The position numbers and the translations under genes were made by a program. The notes beneath the pieces are model-generated. The model saw only the letters and a program-made list of their open reading frames with translations, had not been told where the DNA came from and ran no database searches. This document shows, one piece after another, positions 1 to 9,594 of a stretch of 64,000 nt of DNA; position 1 is the stretch's first letter; the number at the start of each line of letters is the position of its first letter. This stretch comes from Endozoicomonas euniceicola (GTDB taxonomy: Bacteria; Pseudomonadota; Gammaproteobacteria; Pseudomonadales; Endozoicomonadaceae): positions 1,829,001 to 1,893,000 of the forward strand of contig NZ_CP103300.1 in the NCBI RefSeq assembly GCF_025562755.1, read 5' to 3'.

Positions 1-491
1 TGGGCGTCGATCCGGGTTCTGAGCAGCTGGACGGTTTACGCTACGGCAAAATCTGTATCCTTGCCGATGCGGACTCCGACGGTTTGCACATTGCCACTCT
101 GCTCTGCGCCCTGTTTGTTCAGCACTTCCGCCCGCTGGTCGAGCGCGGTCACATTTATGTGGCTATGCCGCCGTTGTATCGCATCGATGTTGCCAAAGAA
201 GTTTTCTATGCCCTGGATGAAGATGAGAAAGAAGGTGTTCTCGAACGCATCAGGGCTGAAAAGAAACGTGGCAAAGTTAACGTTCAGCGCTTTAAGGGAC
301 TGGGTGAAATGAATCCGCTGCAACTGCGTGAAACCACCATGTCTGCCGACACTCGTCGTCTGGTTCAGTTGTCACTGGATGACGATATTGCAGAAACCAC
401 ACAGCGAATGGATATGTTGCTGGCTAAAAAGAGATCGTCGGATCGTAAGCAGTGGCTGGAGTCTAAGGGGGATTTGGTGGAAATATCCTGA
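1..491 (+). CDS. parE: DNA topoisomerase IV subunit B, C-terminal part (5' end outside window)
   Basis: Reading from base 3, the sequence encodes the last 162 residues of a type IIA topoisomerase B subunit. The TOPRIM metal site DADSDG lies near the left edge, followed by the PPLYRI segment and the QRFKGLGEM motif typical of ParE/GyrB. The protein ends in VEIS with TGA at 489-491. ParE pairs with ParC to decatenate daughter chromosomes. Its short C-terminus after the GLGEMNPxQL segment fits ParE, and there is no GyrB-type insertion in the visible part. A Tn7-like transposon begins 9 bases after the stop, so this conserved 3' coding end is probably the recognition sequence for the element's TnsD-type protein. 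The gene itself is left intact. The call is secure. Confidence 0.95.
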   Translation, partial: GVDPGSEQLDGLRYGKICILADADSDGLHIATLLCALFVQHFRPLVERGHIYVAMPPLYRIDVAKEVFYALDEDEKEGVLERIRAEKKRGKVNVQRFKGLGEMNPLQLRETTMSADTRRLVQLSLDDDIAETTQRMDMLLAKKRSSDRKQWLESKGDLVEIS

Positions 492-494
492 TTG

Positions 495-499
495 CTTAG
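495..499. repeat. Target-site duplication, left copy (CTTAG)
   Basis: CTTAG lies immediately outside the parE-proximal transposon terminus. An identical CTTAG follows the distal terminus at 20681-20685. A 5-bp duplication is the hallmark of Tn7-family insertion. Confidence 0.9.
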
Positions 500-569
500 T
501 GAATTTTATCGTTAAGATTGACAATTCATCAGAAAGTCTGTCAAAAACTACCCGTAAAGATTGACAAAT
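500..569. promoter_or_regulatory. parE-proximal transposon end with TnsB-type binding sites
   Basis: The terminus begins TGAATTTTAT. Two clear copies of the core CGTWAAGATTGACAA start at 510 and 553, with a weaker related segment (AAAGTCTGTCAAAA) between them. The same core recurs in inverted orientation at the distal end. These are inferred TnsB binding sites. Because tnsA starts at 624, TnsB bound here could also repress the tns promoter (inference). Confidence 0.8.
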
Positions 570-623
570 ACACTATACCTCCTACGCTTTGATATTAAGG
601 TATCGCTGTAGGAGGAGTGTTTC

Positions 624-1334
624 ATGAGCCGACGTTTTCAGCCAAAGGATCAACACGGCAGGAATATCAAGATGTCTCCTGTGAACTCTAACTGGATGTT
701 CACGAGTCAAAAGAACAAGAATGTGCTTTTCCTTCAGACAGAAGATGAATATAAATTCTGTTATTTTCTTGAGTTTGATGCTCGAATTCAAAGCTATATC
801 TCCCAACCCCCCAAAATAAAATATCACATTGACCAAGAATGCCATGAATATACAGCAGATTTCTTAGCTACAACTTTTTCGCATGGCGATTGTTATTTTG
901 AAGTAAAAACAGAATCTTTTAATTTAACTGATCATAAAAAAAATGAAGATAAGTACAGGTCAATTGGATTCGATTTAAATAGGCAGGGGTATAGTTTTTA
1001 TATCATTGATAATTTTATCTCGAAAAACAGATTGCTCAATGAAAATATGAAACAATTGAAAGGATACCGTAATTTAGAAGTCAATCAAGCCTACAAAAAA
1101 GCTTTTCAGGAAGTTTTTCTTAATTATGGAGATGAACCGATAAAGCTAAAAAAACTTATAAAGAATGCCTGTAGATTAATAGAAGGGAGTAAAGAAGAAG
1201 CAACTTTTCAGGCTTATGTATTGATCAGCCGGGGCATCATAGTATTCAATACCCACGAGAAATTTTCTAGGGATGTCATAGTGAGGTTTGCAGATGAAAG
1301 CGATATTAACATCTGGAATGCAGTTCCATTATAA
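624..1334 (+). CDS. tnsA: Transposon endonuclease TnsA
   Basis: This 236-residue protein matches TnsA, which nicks the 5' ends of the element so that, with TnsB, it leaves the donor by cut-and-paste. The restriction-endonuclease-like fold is visible as a PD-(D/E)xK signature: D79 in TADF and E93-x-K95 in FEVKT, preceded by an acidic helix around residues 40-50 that could provide the first glutamate. The start ATG has a strong ribosome site (GGAGGAG, 611-617). The 3' end overlaps tnsB, so the two are translationally coupled. TnsA and TnsB are separate proteins here, not fused as in some Tn7-like groups. Base composition is AT-rich compared with parE, consistent with horizontal origin. Confidence 0.93.
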   Translation: MSRRFQPKDQHGRNIKMSPVNSNWMFTSQKNKNVLFLQTEDEYKFCYFLEFDARIQSYISQPPKIKYHIDQECHEYTADFLATTFSHGDCYFEVKTESFNLTDHKKNEDKYRSIGFDLNRQGYSFYIIDNFISKNRLLNENMKQLKGYRNLEVNQAYKKAFQEVFLNYGDEPIKLKKLIKNACRLIEGSKEEATFQAYVLISRGIIVFNTHEKFSRDVIVRFADESDINIWNAVPL

Positions 1335-3225
1335 TGATAGGCTCTGTGAGGTTATCTCATGGAGTAGCAGAATAGTTCTTGTTTTAGATCTTCTTTCAAA
1401 GGCAGAGATAAGGTTACCCGAGAGAGAGATTCTAGAAGGTATTGAAAAAGGCAAAATCAAAATTATTAATGAAGATGCTGTTGACAACAAAAGACTTCAA
1501 CCGAATAGTAAAGATTTACAGGCTTATGATAAAGAAAAAGTCAAAAAAGCTGAGCTTAAGTACAATATGATTAAGGCATTGGAAAATAATGGAATATCGT
1601 CTATCACTAAAAGCACTCAAGAAGAAATAAATAGTATAGCTAAATCCTTGAATACACCCCCCCCATCATGGAGAACGGTTTGTCGCTGGAAAAAGATGTA
1701 TATTGAAAGTGGGAGGAGCATTAGAAGTTTAATTGATTTATATGAAAACTGCGGGGGATATGAAAGGAAAAAACCGGAGTTGCAAGAAATTATTGGTAAT
1801 GTCATTAATGATGTCTACCTGACACAAGAAAGAATAAGTCTAAGTGAAACACATAGACAGCTAAAAACGATAATAAAAGAATATAATCAAAAAAATGGCA
1901 CTTCTTTAACCATACCGTCCTACTCTACATTACAGAGGGAGGTAAATAGAATACCTCCCTATGAAATTAAAAAAAGAAGGGAGGGTATTAGAAAGGCTAA
2001 AGAAGAATTTAGAGAAACGAAATTTAATCAACCTCCAGAGAGAGTATTGCAACGGGCTGAGGCTGATCATACTACGCTAGATTATTTTCTATTAGATGAT
2101 AAAACACTCTTGCCTATGGGTAGACCTTACATAACCGTAATTCTTGATAAATTTTCAAGGGTGCCACTTGGTTTATGCATATCATTTTATGAAGGTAGCT
2201 ATCTTACTGTGGCAAAAGCTTTAAAGAGTGCGCTATTACCTAAAATGTATATAAAAGAGCAGTTTCCAAACTTAAAAAGTAATTTTCCCTATTATGGAAA
2301 AATGCAAGAGCTAACAGTAGATAATGCTAGAGAGTTTTGGTCTGATGATTTAAAGATGGCATGTTTGGATTTAGATATCAATATTAATTACGCAAGAGTT
2401 AAGAGAGGCTGGGAGAAAGGAAGTATTGAAAACTACTTTCGTCGGCAAAATGCTAGATTGATTGAAAATATCGAGGGGAAAACTTTTTCAAATATTTTTA
2501 AGAAAGATGAGTACGATTCTGCCAAGCATTCAGTAATGACATTTAATGAATTTATATGCGTATTTTACAAATGGCTTTTTGATATCTATCCGTATGAAGA
2601 GATAAGGGTGAGGAATGGAGGAGTAATTGTTCCTCATAAAGTTTGGGTTAGTAGTATAAATGATGTTCCAAGAGTGATTTTTTCAAAAGAAAGCCTTGAT
2701 ATTATTCTTGGTAAAACTGAATGGAGGATGCTGAAAGTCGGTGGAATTCAAGTTGATTATATCAAATATGATTCTAAAGAATTAAGTGAATATAGGGCAA
2801 AGTATCAAAACAACGAACAAGTTCTCATAAAATATAATCCTGAGGATATGGGGCTTATTTTTGTTCTTAATAAAGCTAGTGAAGAGTACTTTTCTGTTCC
2901 TGCTATTGATCAAGATTATGCGGATGGGCTAACTTACTGGCAGCATAAAATAATAAGGCGCTATGCAAAGGAAAAAATGAAACTCTCAAATCGAGAAGCT
3001 GAAGACCTCCATGCTGCCAAAGTAGAGCTTAACCTTACTATAAAATCTATCATAGAAAATAAGGCTAAAGGTAAGAAGAAAATTTCAAAAAAAATTGCTA
3101 AATTTCAAAATATTTCAACCAATGAAGGAAGAAAAAAAACAAAGAACAAAAAAACAGAAAAAAAAGCAAAGACACAAAGCTTGCCAATAAAGAGGAAGCT
3201 TAGGAATTTTGATGATGAAAATTAA
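1294..3225 (+). CDS. tnsB: Transposase TnsB (DDE integrase family)
   Basis: TnsB binds the transposon ends and performs 3' cleavage and strand transfer. The retroviral-integrase core is complete. Counting from the possible TTG at 1288, D260 lies in EADHT, D345 in TVDNAREFW and E381 in WEKGSIENYF, with 35 residues between the last two, as in the Mu/Tn7 DDE family. An N-terminal helix-turn-helix region (TWRTVCRWKKMY-like, about residue 125) and a C-terminal Lys-rich tail follow the family plan; the tail probably contacts TnsC. Start choices are TTG 1288, ATG 1294 (preceded by GTGAGG at 1281-1286, preferred) or ATG 1318. The gene overlaps tnsA by about 40 nt and tnsC by 14 nt. Confidence 0.93.
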   Translation: MKAILTSGMQFHYNDRLCEVISWSSRIVLVLDLLSKAEIRLPEREILEGIEKGKIKIINEDAVDNKRLQPNSKDLQAYDKEKVKKAELKYNMIKALENNGISSITKSTQEEINSIAKSLNTPPPSWRTVCRWKKMYIESGRSIRSLIDLYENCGGYERKKPELQEIIGNVINDVYLTQERISLSETHRQLKTIIKEYNQKNGTSLTIPSYSTLQREVNRIPPYEIKKRREGIRKAKEEFRETKFNQPPERVLQRAEADHTTLDYFLLDDKTLLPMGRPYITVILDKFSRVPLGLCISFYEGSYLTVAKALKSALLPKMYIKEQFPNLKSNFPYYGKMQELTVDNAREFWSDDLKMACLDLDININYARVKRGWEKGSIENYFRRQNARLIENIEGKTFSNIFKKDEYDSAKHSVMTFNEFICVFYKWLFDIYPYEEIRVRNGGVIVPHKVWVSSINDVPRVIFSKESLDIILGKTEWRMLKVGGIQVDYIKYDSKELSEYRAKYQNNEQVLIKYNPEDMGLIFVLNKASEEYFSVPAIDQDYADGLTYWQHKIIRRYAKEKMKLSNREAEDLHAAKVELNLTIKSIIENKAKGKKKISKKIAKFQNISTNEGRKKTKNKKTEKKAKTQSLPIKRKLRNFDDEN

Positions 3226-4237
3226 ACAAAAGCTTTTTAGTGAAATTTATCAGGACTGCTATGTTAAGCATGACAAGGTTGTTTCTGTTGAGAAGCTAAT
3301 ACAGTTCTGTTTTGATAGCTTTGACGGTATTACTGAGCCAACATGTTTATTGCTCATAGGTGATAGTGGGTTAGGCAAATCTTTAATAGCAAAAGAGTTC
3401 CATAAAAAATATCCAGACTATGATCTTAAGCTTAAAGATGTAGTCAATACTGTAAAACCAATTGTCAGATTTTCATTGCCATCGAACGCTAAAAGGTATG
3501 AGGCAATTAGAGCATTTCTGAGAGAGATCGGTGATCCACGTTGGGACTCTGGGGATTCTTTTGATTTAAAAAATGATAGGTTAATTCACTATCTAGTCAA
3601 TATCTGCAAAACGCAGCTGATTTTCATTGATGAGTTCCACCATTTGACTCAATCATTTTCTACATCTCAAGTTGTTAATACAGGAGAATGGCTAAAACTT
3701 CTAATTAAAGAAACAAATATACCCATCGTTGGTTTGGGTATGCCTTGGGCACAACGAATTCAAACCACCAATAAGCAGATTGGTTCAATATTTACTATGG
3801 TAGAAGAGTTATTTCCATTCAGAATAGATAATACTGGTGATTTAGATACCTACTGTGGTTTTTTGAATACAGTAGCTATTCGGGCAGGAAAAAGACATTC
3901 CATAAAATCCGAGTGTCTTGTTAATCCTGAAGTACTATTGCCTCTATTTATAGCCAGTGAAGGCTCACCAAAACTACTTATGAAGTTGATTGCAAATGCT
4001 TTTTGCTTGTCTGATAGAAAGGAGTTGAAATTAATAGACTTCAATAAAGCCTTTAGGTTTGTTTTTGCCTCATCAAAAAACAACCCTTTCGTATCAAATT
4101 ATAAGGAACTTTCTGCTCACCAAGTTGAATCAAACCCTTATTTAGATTTATCTAGGAAACAAATAATGCAACCATCTGTTAAAATCATTAACATAAGGGA
4201 TGTGTTTAATTTAGGAAGGTCAGAGGGTTTTTGGTAA
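3212..4237 (+). CDS. tnsC: AAA+ ATPase transposition regulator TnsC
   Basis: TnsC is the AAA+ ATPase that polymerises on target DNA and links the target selector (TniQ-Cascade or TnsD) to the TnsAB transposase. Walker A is GDSGLGKS (residues 51-58 counted from 3209), and Walker B is LIFIDEFHHL (137-146) with the catalytic D-E pair. At about 340 residues it has the short form typical of CRISPR-associated Tn7 elements; Tn7's own TnsC is over 500. The start lies inside the tnsB 3' end; TTG 3209, ATG 3212 and ATG 3215 are consecutive codons and cannot be told apart by eye. The stop overlaps the proposed tniQ start. Confidence 0.93.
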   Translation: MMKIKQKLFSEIYQDCYVKHDKVVSVEKLIQFCFDSFDGITEPTCLLLIGDSGLGKSLIAKEFHKKYPDYDLKLKDVVNTVKPIVRFSLPSNAKRYEAIRAFLREIGDPRWDSGDSFDLKNDRLIHYLVNICKTQLIFIDEFHHLTQSFSTSQVVNTGEWLKLLIKETNIPIVGLGMPWAQRIQTTNKQIGSIFTMVEELFPFRIDNTGDLDTYCGFLNTVAIRAGKRHSIKSECLVNPEVLLPLFIASEGSPKLLMKLIANAFCLSDRKELKLIDFNKAFRFVFASSKNNPFVSNYKELSAHQVESNPYLDLSRKQIMQPSVKIINIRDVFNLGRSEGFW

Positions 4238-5469
4238 GAGTTGTATATCAATGGTTAAAAGTTATGTTGAATCAATTAGCATTTTTAAGTAAGCCTAAAC
4301 TAAATTCTGATGAAACATTAGAAAGCTATATTTTGAGAGTTTCCATTTCAAATGCAATCCCTATGCAACAATTAATGCAGCTCATATGTTTTGATAATCA
4401 AGAAGAAATAGTAGGTTCGATACCTGCTTTTGAGTACTTCAATCTATTCCATTCAAAAACTGTTAACGATAATAGATATAACGGCCTTACTTCATTGTCT
4501 CATAGATTAGGCATGAATAGTAGAAGTTTAAGGGCTGTTGTGATTCAAAGGTCATCTAAAAAATACTCTAACAATCTGGCATCTTTATCTTATAAGAGAA
4601 TAAATATACCATTACTGCTTTTTAGAAAAAAATTAATTCCAGTATGTCCACGCTGCTTAAATGACTCGGAATATATAAGATTATCTTGGCATATTGATTT
4701 GGTTAAATGTTGTAATGAACATAAAAATTATTTGTTGCATTATTGTCCTCAGTGCAAATCAGGCTTGTCTTATATTTCCAGACAGAATATATCATTATGC
4801 TCTTGTGGCTATGATTTAAAAAATGCAGCTATAACAAGTTTACCTAGCAATGACTATAGTGATTTTTTATTAAGAATTTCATCATTAGTATCTTCCTCTA
4901 TAAAATCTGGAAAATCATTACCTAACAAATATTTTTCATCTGTCGGGGGTGATCTTCATCGTATTTTATCGTTTGCTGTATTTTTTTATAGTTATATCAA
5001 TGAAAAAAAACATGTAGAAGAAGACCGGCTTGCTAAGTTTTTTTATTATTTCATCACAGATTGGCCTGAAAGTTTTAAGAGGTACTTGTCCGAGCGGAAG
5101 AAAAAAGGCTTTGTGCATTTAATTAAGTGCTCAAACAAAACAGGATTTAATGAAATTTTCGGAACATTACTTCTTGATGCTCAAAATCTTCCAGATAATT
5201 CTATTGGCAATAACATAATACTTAGTGAAATTTTAAGCTTCTTAAGTGAAGAAATTGAAAAAGACCGCCAAGGTAAAGGAAGGAATAAATTATCAAACCT
5301 ATTACTGACAAGACAAGAAGCGGCAATTGTTTTAGGCGTAAGTATAAATTATGTCTCAAAATTGACTGCTGAAGGGTATCTGTCTCTAGCTCATAAAAAG
5401 CTAGAAGCATACATACCAATTTATTCACTGGGAGAGGTGCTCGCTATTTCGAATGGTAATTTCAGATAA
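4231..5469 (+). CDS. tniQ: Target-selection protein TniQ (short, Cascade-associated form)
   Basis: This TniQ-family protein of about 400 residues sits directly before the cas genes, the position of the TniQ that dimerises on Cas7-Cas6 in I-F3 systems. The N-terminal family signature is ESYILRVSISN. Zinc-binding cysteines and histidines follow: CPRC (C139, C142), CCNEH (C160, H164), CPQC (C172, C175) and CSCG (C190, C192). Residues about 355-381 form a MerR/excisionase-like helix-turn-helix (TRQEAAIVLGVSINYVSKL). The start is uncertain: TTG 4231 overlaps the tnsC stop and has AGAGG upstream, while ATG 4264 would begin at MLNQLAFLS, nearer the usual TniQ start. The operon is tnsABC-tniQ; cas8f follows after 62 nt. 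Confidence 0.9.
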   Translation: MVRVVYQWLKVMLNQLAFLSKPKLNSDETLESYILRVSISNAIPMQQLMQLICFDNQEEIVGSIPAFEYFNLFHSKTVNDNRYNGLTSLSHRLGMNSRSLRAVVIQRSSKKYSNNLASLSYKRINIPLLLFRKKLIPVCPRCLNDSEYIRLSWHIDLVKCCNEHKNYLLHYCPQCKSGLSYISRQNISLCSCGYDLKNAAITSLPSNDYSDFLLRISSLVSSSIKSGKSLPNKYFSSVGGDLHRILSFAVFFYSYINEKKHVEEDRLAKFFYYFITDWPESFKRYLSERKKKGFVHLIKCSNKTGFNEIFGTLLLDAQNLPDNSIGNNIILSEILSFLSEEIEKDRQGKGRNKLSNLLLTRQEAAIVLGVSINYVSKLTAEGYLSLAHKKLEAYIPIYSLGEVLAISNGNFR

Positions 5470-5531
5470 CTAAAATAATGTTGTATCGTGTCTCTGATAT
5501 ATAATTATGTAATCTTCACGAAGAATGAGTC

Positions 5532-7688
5532 ATGAACCATAATGCTCAATTTGAAACATCCTTATTAAAACCTGTATCAGATATAACAGGGCATGAAAGT
5601 GAGTTTTTAATTCAGATAATTAATCAGTCAGCTAAAACTAATGGACAATCTTCCAAACAAGCATTTTTATTAGCCACAAAACTCCTCAAAGATAAAAGGT
5701 TTATAATCAAATGCTGTAAATCACTATCTGGATTTCTCACTCATAACCCAAAAATATTTGACGCAAAAGTTAAAGGCTGGGTCTTCGCAGATTTACCTGA
5801 ATTTATCGGAGATTCTCCATACCTATATAGTGACACAATTTTACATCATCACTATTACGATAATTCTGGGAGTGCCGAATATTCAAGCAGTCGAATTTTC
5901 CTGTGTACAGAATTCATCTATAAAGATTGTCACACAACTCTCTATCATGAGTTTCTGGCAGAAAATTCTGGAATTATAGATATTTTAATGTCTATGGGTT
6001 TAAGTGTGGAGAATAAGCAATTAATAAAGTCTGCATGTCAGAGCCACAAGCAAAATCCATTTCCTGAAGTTGTTCCCGCTTATCAAATCCAAGTTTTAAT
6101 TCCTTATGCGCTTGAAGAACAACAATATATTTCGATATCTCCATGCTCTTCAAGCTATGTTCAAGGAGCTGTACATGATTTTTTTATAGATAAGGGAATA
6201 ACCAATCTTAATAAAAAAATTCATAATGTTCCTAGACCTCAAAATATGGGTACTTTAGCTTACAGCGCCAGAGGCGCTATCGCTGTATTGTCGCCCAAAA
6301 TTAATCTTGAAAGAAAGCAAACACCATTAAAACAAGCTTTAGCTACGTTACATAGTGGAGATAGCTTACTATCAGCTGACTTTAAAAACTTCAACTTCAT
6401 GCTAAAGATTAATAAAATGGCGGATTTTTTAACTAATCGTTATGATGCTATCAATTTGAAATCATCAGAAAAAGCTCACATTTTATCTAGATTGCAGCGG
6501 CAAGTATCGGCGATGTTTTCCCATCTCGATGCGCTTCGAAAAGCTTATCAATGTAACCAAGTCACACTGGAAGACATTGAAAAACTGAAATCATCCCAGA
6601 AGAATTATGTAATAAGGAAAAAGTTATCGTCAGATGAAATGCATACAATCTGGAAAGAGTCAGTTACTGAAATTCAGAAACAATTGTTAAAAAATAATCA
6701 GAACAATAACTTAATTTATCATCCTGCGTTAGTTCTATATATCAGTTATTCAGTAAAGATCCATTTGAAGCCTCTATATCAAGGTAATTTAGAGATAGCT
6801 AAACCCGAACTTCCTGTTTGGAAAAGCAAAGCAAAAGGTCAACAGACACTGGAGCAAAATCAACCATGTTATTTGTATATTCCAAATCTCAAAGTTTTTA
6901 ATGCCCATGCTGATAACTCCCCATATACAACAGGACTCCCAGCCATAACAGCGCTTGTTGGTTATGTAGACAGGCTAAGACGAAACCTGATCGAAAGCAC
7001 TGACATGGATATTGGCAAAACCAATGTTTCATGGTGGCTACATAGCTTTCAAACCATTACAGGGATAAAAAAACACGAGCCTGCTCGCTGGAATCTGAAA
7101 ACTAGGCATCCCTTATCAGACGTTGTAAGCCGTAATTTTTGTCACCTATCTTTTGATCTTGTGCTGGAATGTAGCAATAAATTAAATAATTTTAATGATC
7201 TATGTCAGCTTCCGGAATGTTTACCTACAAAATTTGCTTCTGGTGATGTTGTTCTGGCAGATGAAGATCCATCACAGAATTGTGTGTCAGTGAAACCAAT
7301 GGTTTTCCCGGCTTTAGACGAACTTGTATTGTATTTGAAATCAACAGCTGTGAGCCGCTGGTTAGTACTGGATCACTCTTCACATTTTCCTCGAATGAGT
7401 GAGAATATTTTAAGCGATTTTTCATGTGAATTTAGTCGTCATCTGACCAACAATTATGTTTCTCAACTATCATTGTCTGGTGTTGGCTATAAACTCTTGG
7501 AGTCCCCAATGATCAGAGAGGGTAGCAGGCTCAAAAATCATGCCTATGCTGAAACAGTAGTGGGTATGCAGCAGTTGTTAAAGCTTGATGCGATTACAAT
7601 CAGCCAAGTTCCATTGCTACCAATATTCTGGTCTTATACTGCTACAAAAAGATTAGTTTTATGCAAAGCCTTTAAGTCGGATTCATAA
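5532..7688 (+). CDS. cas8f: Cas8f-Cas5f fusion, large subunit of type I-F3 Cascade
   Basis: This 718-residue protein occupies the Csy1-Csy2 position and has the length of the natural Cas8f-Cas5f fusion found in transposon-encoded I-F3 Cascades. The fused protein caps the 5' handle of the guide RNA and recognises the PAM. The C-terminal part holds Cas5-like repeat-associated sequence. The identification rests on gene order (tniQ, this gene, cas7f, cas6f), size, and the absence of a separate cas5. No catalytic motif is expected. The ATG at 5532 has only a weak purine-rich ribosome site (AAGAA). The stop is 11 nt from cas7f, so these are one transcription unit. Confidence 0.9.
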   Translation: MNHNAQFETSLLKPVSDITGHESEFLIQIINQSAKTNGQSSKQAFLLATKLLKDKRFIIKCCKSLSGFLTHNPKIFDAKVKGWVFADLPEFIGDSPYLYSDTILHHHYYDNSGSAEYSSSRIFLCTEFIYKDCHTTLYHEFLAENSGIIDILMSMGLSVENKQLIKSACQSHKQNPFPEVVPAYQIQVLIPYALEEQQYISISPCSSSYVQGAVHDFFIDKGITNLNKKIHNVPRPQNMGTLAYSARGAIAVLSPKINLERKQTPLKQALATLHSGDSLLSADFKNFNFMLKINKMADFLTNRYDAINLKSSEKAHILSRLQRQVSAMFSHLDALRKAYQCNQVTLEDIEKLKSSQKNYVIRKKLSSDEMHTIWKESVTEIQKQLLKNNQNNNLIYHPALVLYISYSVKIHLKPLYQGNLEIAKPELPVWKSKAKGQQTLEQNQPCYLYIPNLKVFNAHADNSPYTTGLPAITALVGYVDRLRRNLIESTDMDIGKTNVSWWLHSFQTITGIKKHEPARWNLKTRHPLSDVVSRNFCHLSFDLVLECSNKLNNFNDLCQLPECLPTKFASGDVVLADEDPSQNCVSVKPMVFPALDELVLYLKSTAVSRWLVLDHSSHFPRMSENILSDFSCEFSRHLTNNYVSQLSLSGVGYKLLESPMIREGSRLKNHAYAETVVGMQQLLKLDAITISQVPLLPIFWSYTATKRLVLCKAFKSDS

Positions 7689-7699
7689 AGGAAGTTTAT

Positions 7700-8815
7700 A
7701 TGATTCTTCCAACGTTTTTGAGCTATTCGAGATCATCAGCACCATCAGCAGCGTTGATGTTTGCAGAAAAGTACGATGGTCAAATAGCCCCTCTTGAGAT
7801 CCATACACTACGTGGTCGAGGGGCTAAATGTGATTACAGCGCTGGACATGGAGAACAAGATACTGATTTAGGGCAGTGGATGCCACTGGCACAGGATATA
7901 TGCCAGCTCCCTCACAATGCTCCCCGACTGAGAATAATTTTTTCACTTAAATATCTACCAAACTCCCTAACTCCCAACTCATGTAACAGTCTCGATTGGA
8001 TAAGACGGCTAGAACAGTTAAGTAAACAATATGCACTTCGGGGCGGATACCTCTATCAAGCCCATTGTCAAATGGATGCTTTATTTCAGGGTCTGCCTTT
8101 TTGGAGAAATAATGACTCTGAAGCAATGTCAATTACAATTACAAACATCAGTGACAAAATACTCCCGCCCTATAGATTTGGTAATCTTCCATGCGAAGCA
8201 AATTATTTGGCGGACACTGACAAGGCGCAGTTTGACAGTTTAGTATCTAACATTGCAAGAGCCCTGACTGGGCAGCGTAAAATATTGCGCCTACGTATCA
8301 GTGCTTCACTTCAGAAAGATATACTTGAAGAGATTCATCCAAGTGAAGAATTTGTACAAAAGTTTCCTGACTGGCTTAAAGAAAAACACCATCAGCAGAA
8401 AAAATATCAAAAATCCAGATACTATGCTTTTTACCGTCTAGGAGATATTCGACAAGCGATGCTTAATTCGACCAAAATATCTGCTGGACTAAGATGGGAT
8501 CTTTGGAATAATTCAAAAGATATTGTCCCTGTGAGTGTTTATGGTCTGAATACAAGAACCCATCAGGCTTTGCGTGGAAGAGGAAGCAATCAAGATTTTT
8601 ATTCCTTATTACGTAAGGTTGAGAGTTTCAATAAAACACTCAATGAGTTCAATGGAAATATGTTGTCTGAAGAAAATATAAATAAATTTGGTGATATTCA
8701 CTTTGTTATGGCAAATCTTATTAAGGGAGGTGTTTATAGTAGGGATAGTTCAAAAAATAAAAAGCAAAATTCATTAAATAGCTCTGAAGAAAAATTAATG
8801 TTGACCAATCCATAG
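7700..8815 (+). CDS. cas7f: Cas7f (Csy3) backbone subunit of Cascade
   Basis: This 371-residue Csy3-type protein forms six copies along the guide RNA in I-F complexes. It has the family opening (LPTFLSYSRSSAPSAALMFAE), a Csy3 hallmark, and later the conserved HQALRGRGSNQDFYSLL. The start ATG is preceded by AAGGAAG. In I-F3 systems the last Cas7 contacts TniQ. It lies between cas8f (11 nt gap) and cas6f (8 nt gap). Confidence 0.93.
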   Translation: MILPTFLSYSRSSAPSAALMFAEKYDGQIAPLEIHTLRGRGAKCDYSAGHGEQDTDLGQWMPLAQDICQLPHNAPRLRIIFSLKYLPNSLTPNSCNSLDWIRRLEQLSKQYALRGGYLYQAHCQMDALFQGLPFWRNNDSEAMSITITNISDKILPPYRFGNLPCEANYLADTDKAQFDSLVSNIARALTGQRKILRLRISASLQKDILEEIHPSEEFVQKFPDWLKEKHHQQKKYQKSRYYAFYRLGDIRQAMLNSTKISAGLRWDLWNNSKDIVPVSVYGLNTRTHQALRGRGSNQDFYSLLRKVESFNKTLNEFNGNMLSEENINKFGDIHFVMANLIKGGVYSRDSSKNKKQNSLNSSEEKLMLTNP

Positions 8816-8823
8816 AGGCTGAT

Positions 8824-9456
8824 ATGAAAATCCTTCATTTAAACATAATTTCCAGAGATGCTGAACCAAGATTTCTTATGGGGTATATTCTGCAACAGGC
8901 ACATCCTGTTATTGCAAATGATGGTGATAGTAAAATTGGAACTATTTTCCCTGATTGGAATATAGAAACGCCGGGGAGGTGCCTAGCTTTCTATGGAAAA
9001 AAAGCGATTCTGAATAAAATATTGCAACAGAATTATTTTAAAGAAATGATCGACTTGAATATTCTTGAGGCTGTAATCGTGGAAGCTCCAATGGGTGATT
9101 TTCCAAAAGTAAGATTTATTAGAAATCAAAAAATAACAGGTAATACGCCCAATGCAATTAAGCGTAAGGTACGACGAATTATAAGCCGCCAGATCCAAAG
9201 AGGAGAAATTGATAACGAAAGCCAGTATCGCCCAAGATTGGATCAGAATCTAGGTGATTTTCCTGATACTTTTTATCACATACTTTATCTGGACAGCAGC
9301 AGTACCCAGCAGAATATGCCCCTATGTATTCAGCTAGAGTCCATTAATGAAGGAGAGAGTAAACTATGCATGGAAAGAAATACTTTTGATCATTATGGTT
9401 TTTCATCTCTATCAAAACACAGAGGAGTTGTTCCAATGGTTTCACCATTTTTTTAA
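8824..9456 (+). CDS. cas6f: Cas6f (Csy4) pre-crRNA endoribonuclease
   Basis: This 210-residue Csy4-type endonuclease cuts CRISPR transcripts at the base of the repeat stem and stays on the 3' hairpin. H27 (in QQAHPVI) sits where the Csy4 catalytic histidine is expected. The C-terminus (HYGFSSLSK...VPMVSPFF) matches the Csy4 ending. The ATG at 8824 is preceded by AGAGGCTGAT. The CRISPR array begins 138 nt downstream on the same strand. Cas6 is also the docking site for TniQ in I-F3 complexes, so it has both a processing and an assembly role. Confidence 0.92.
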   Translation: MKILHLNIISRDAEPRFLMGYILQQAHPVIANDGDSKIGTIFPDWNIETPGRCLAFYGKKAILNKILQQNYFKEMIDLNILEAVIVEAPMGDFPKVRFIRNQKITGNTPNAIKRKVRRIISRQIQRGEIDNESQYRPRLDQNLGDFPDTFYHILYLDSSSTQQNMPLCIQLESINEGESKLCMERNTFDHYGFSSLSKHRGVVPMVSPFF

Positions 9457-9594
9457 AAGATTTATTTTGCTTGATGAATTTCTTTACTTATCAAAGAGAT
9501 AAAGTTAGTTAGTATAAAGCCTAAAATTATTGGTATTTTTGTTTTTTTAGTGGAACTTTGCTATTTTTCAATGACTTATCTTGCGTTTTCTCTT
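9457..9594 (+). promoter_or_regulatory. CRISPR leader region
   Basis: This AT-rich 138-nt stretch between the cas6f stop and the first repeat holds no gene. Its position and composition fit a leader carrying the array promoter. No single promoter could be assigned with confidence. Confidence 0.55.

Noticed and set aside
63..312. Other open frames over parE (83-95 codons, both strands)
   Set aside because: They overlap the well-conserved ParE frame and have no independent support.
5532..9456. Stand-alone immune type I-F CRISPR-Cas system
   Set aside because: No cas1 or cas2-cas3 is present; cas8f and cas5f are fused, and the genes follow tniQ, which fits the transposition-associated I-F3 form.
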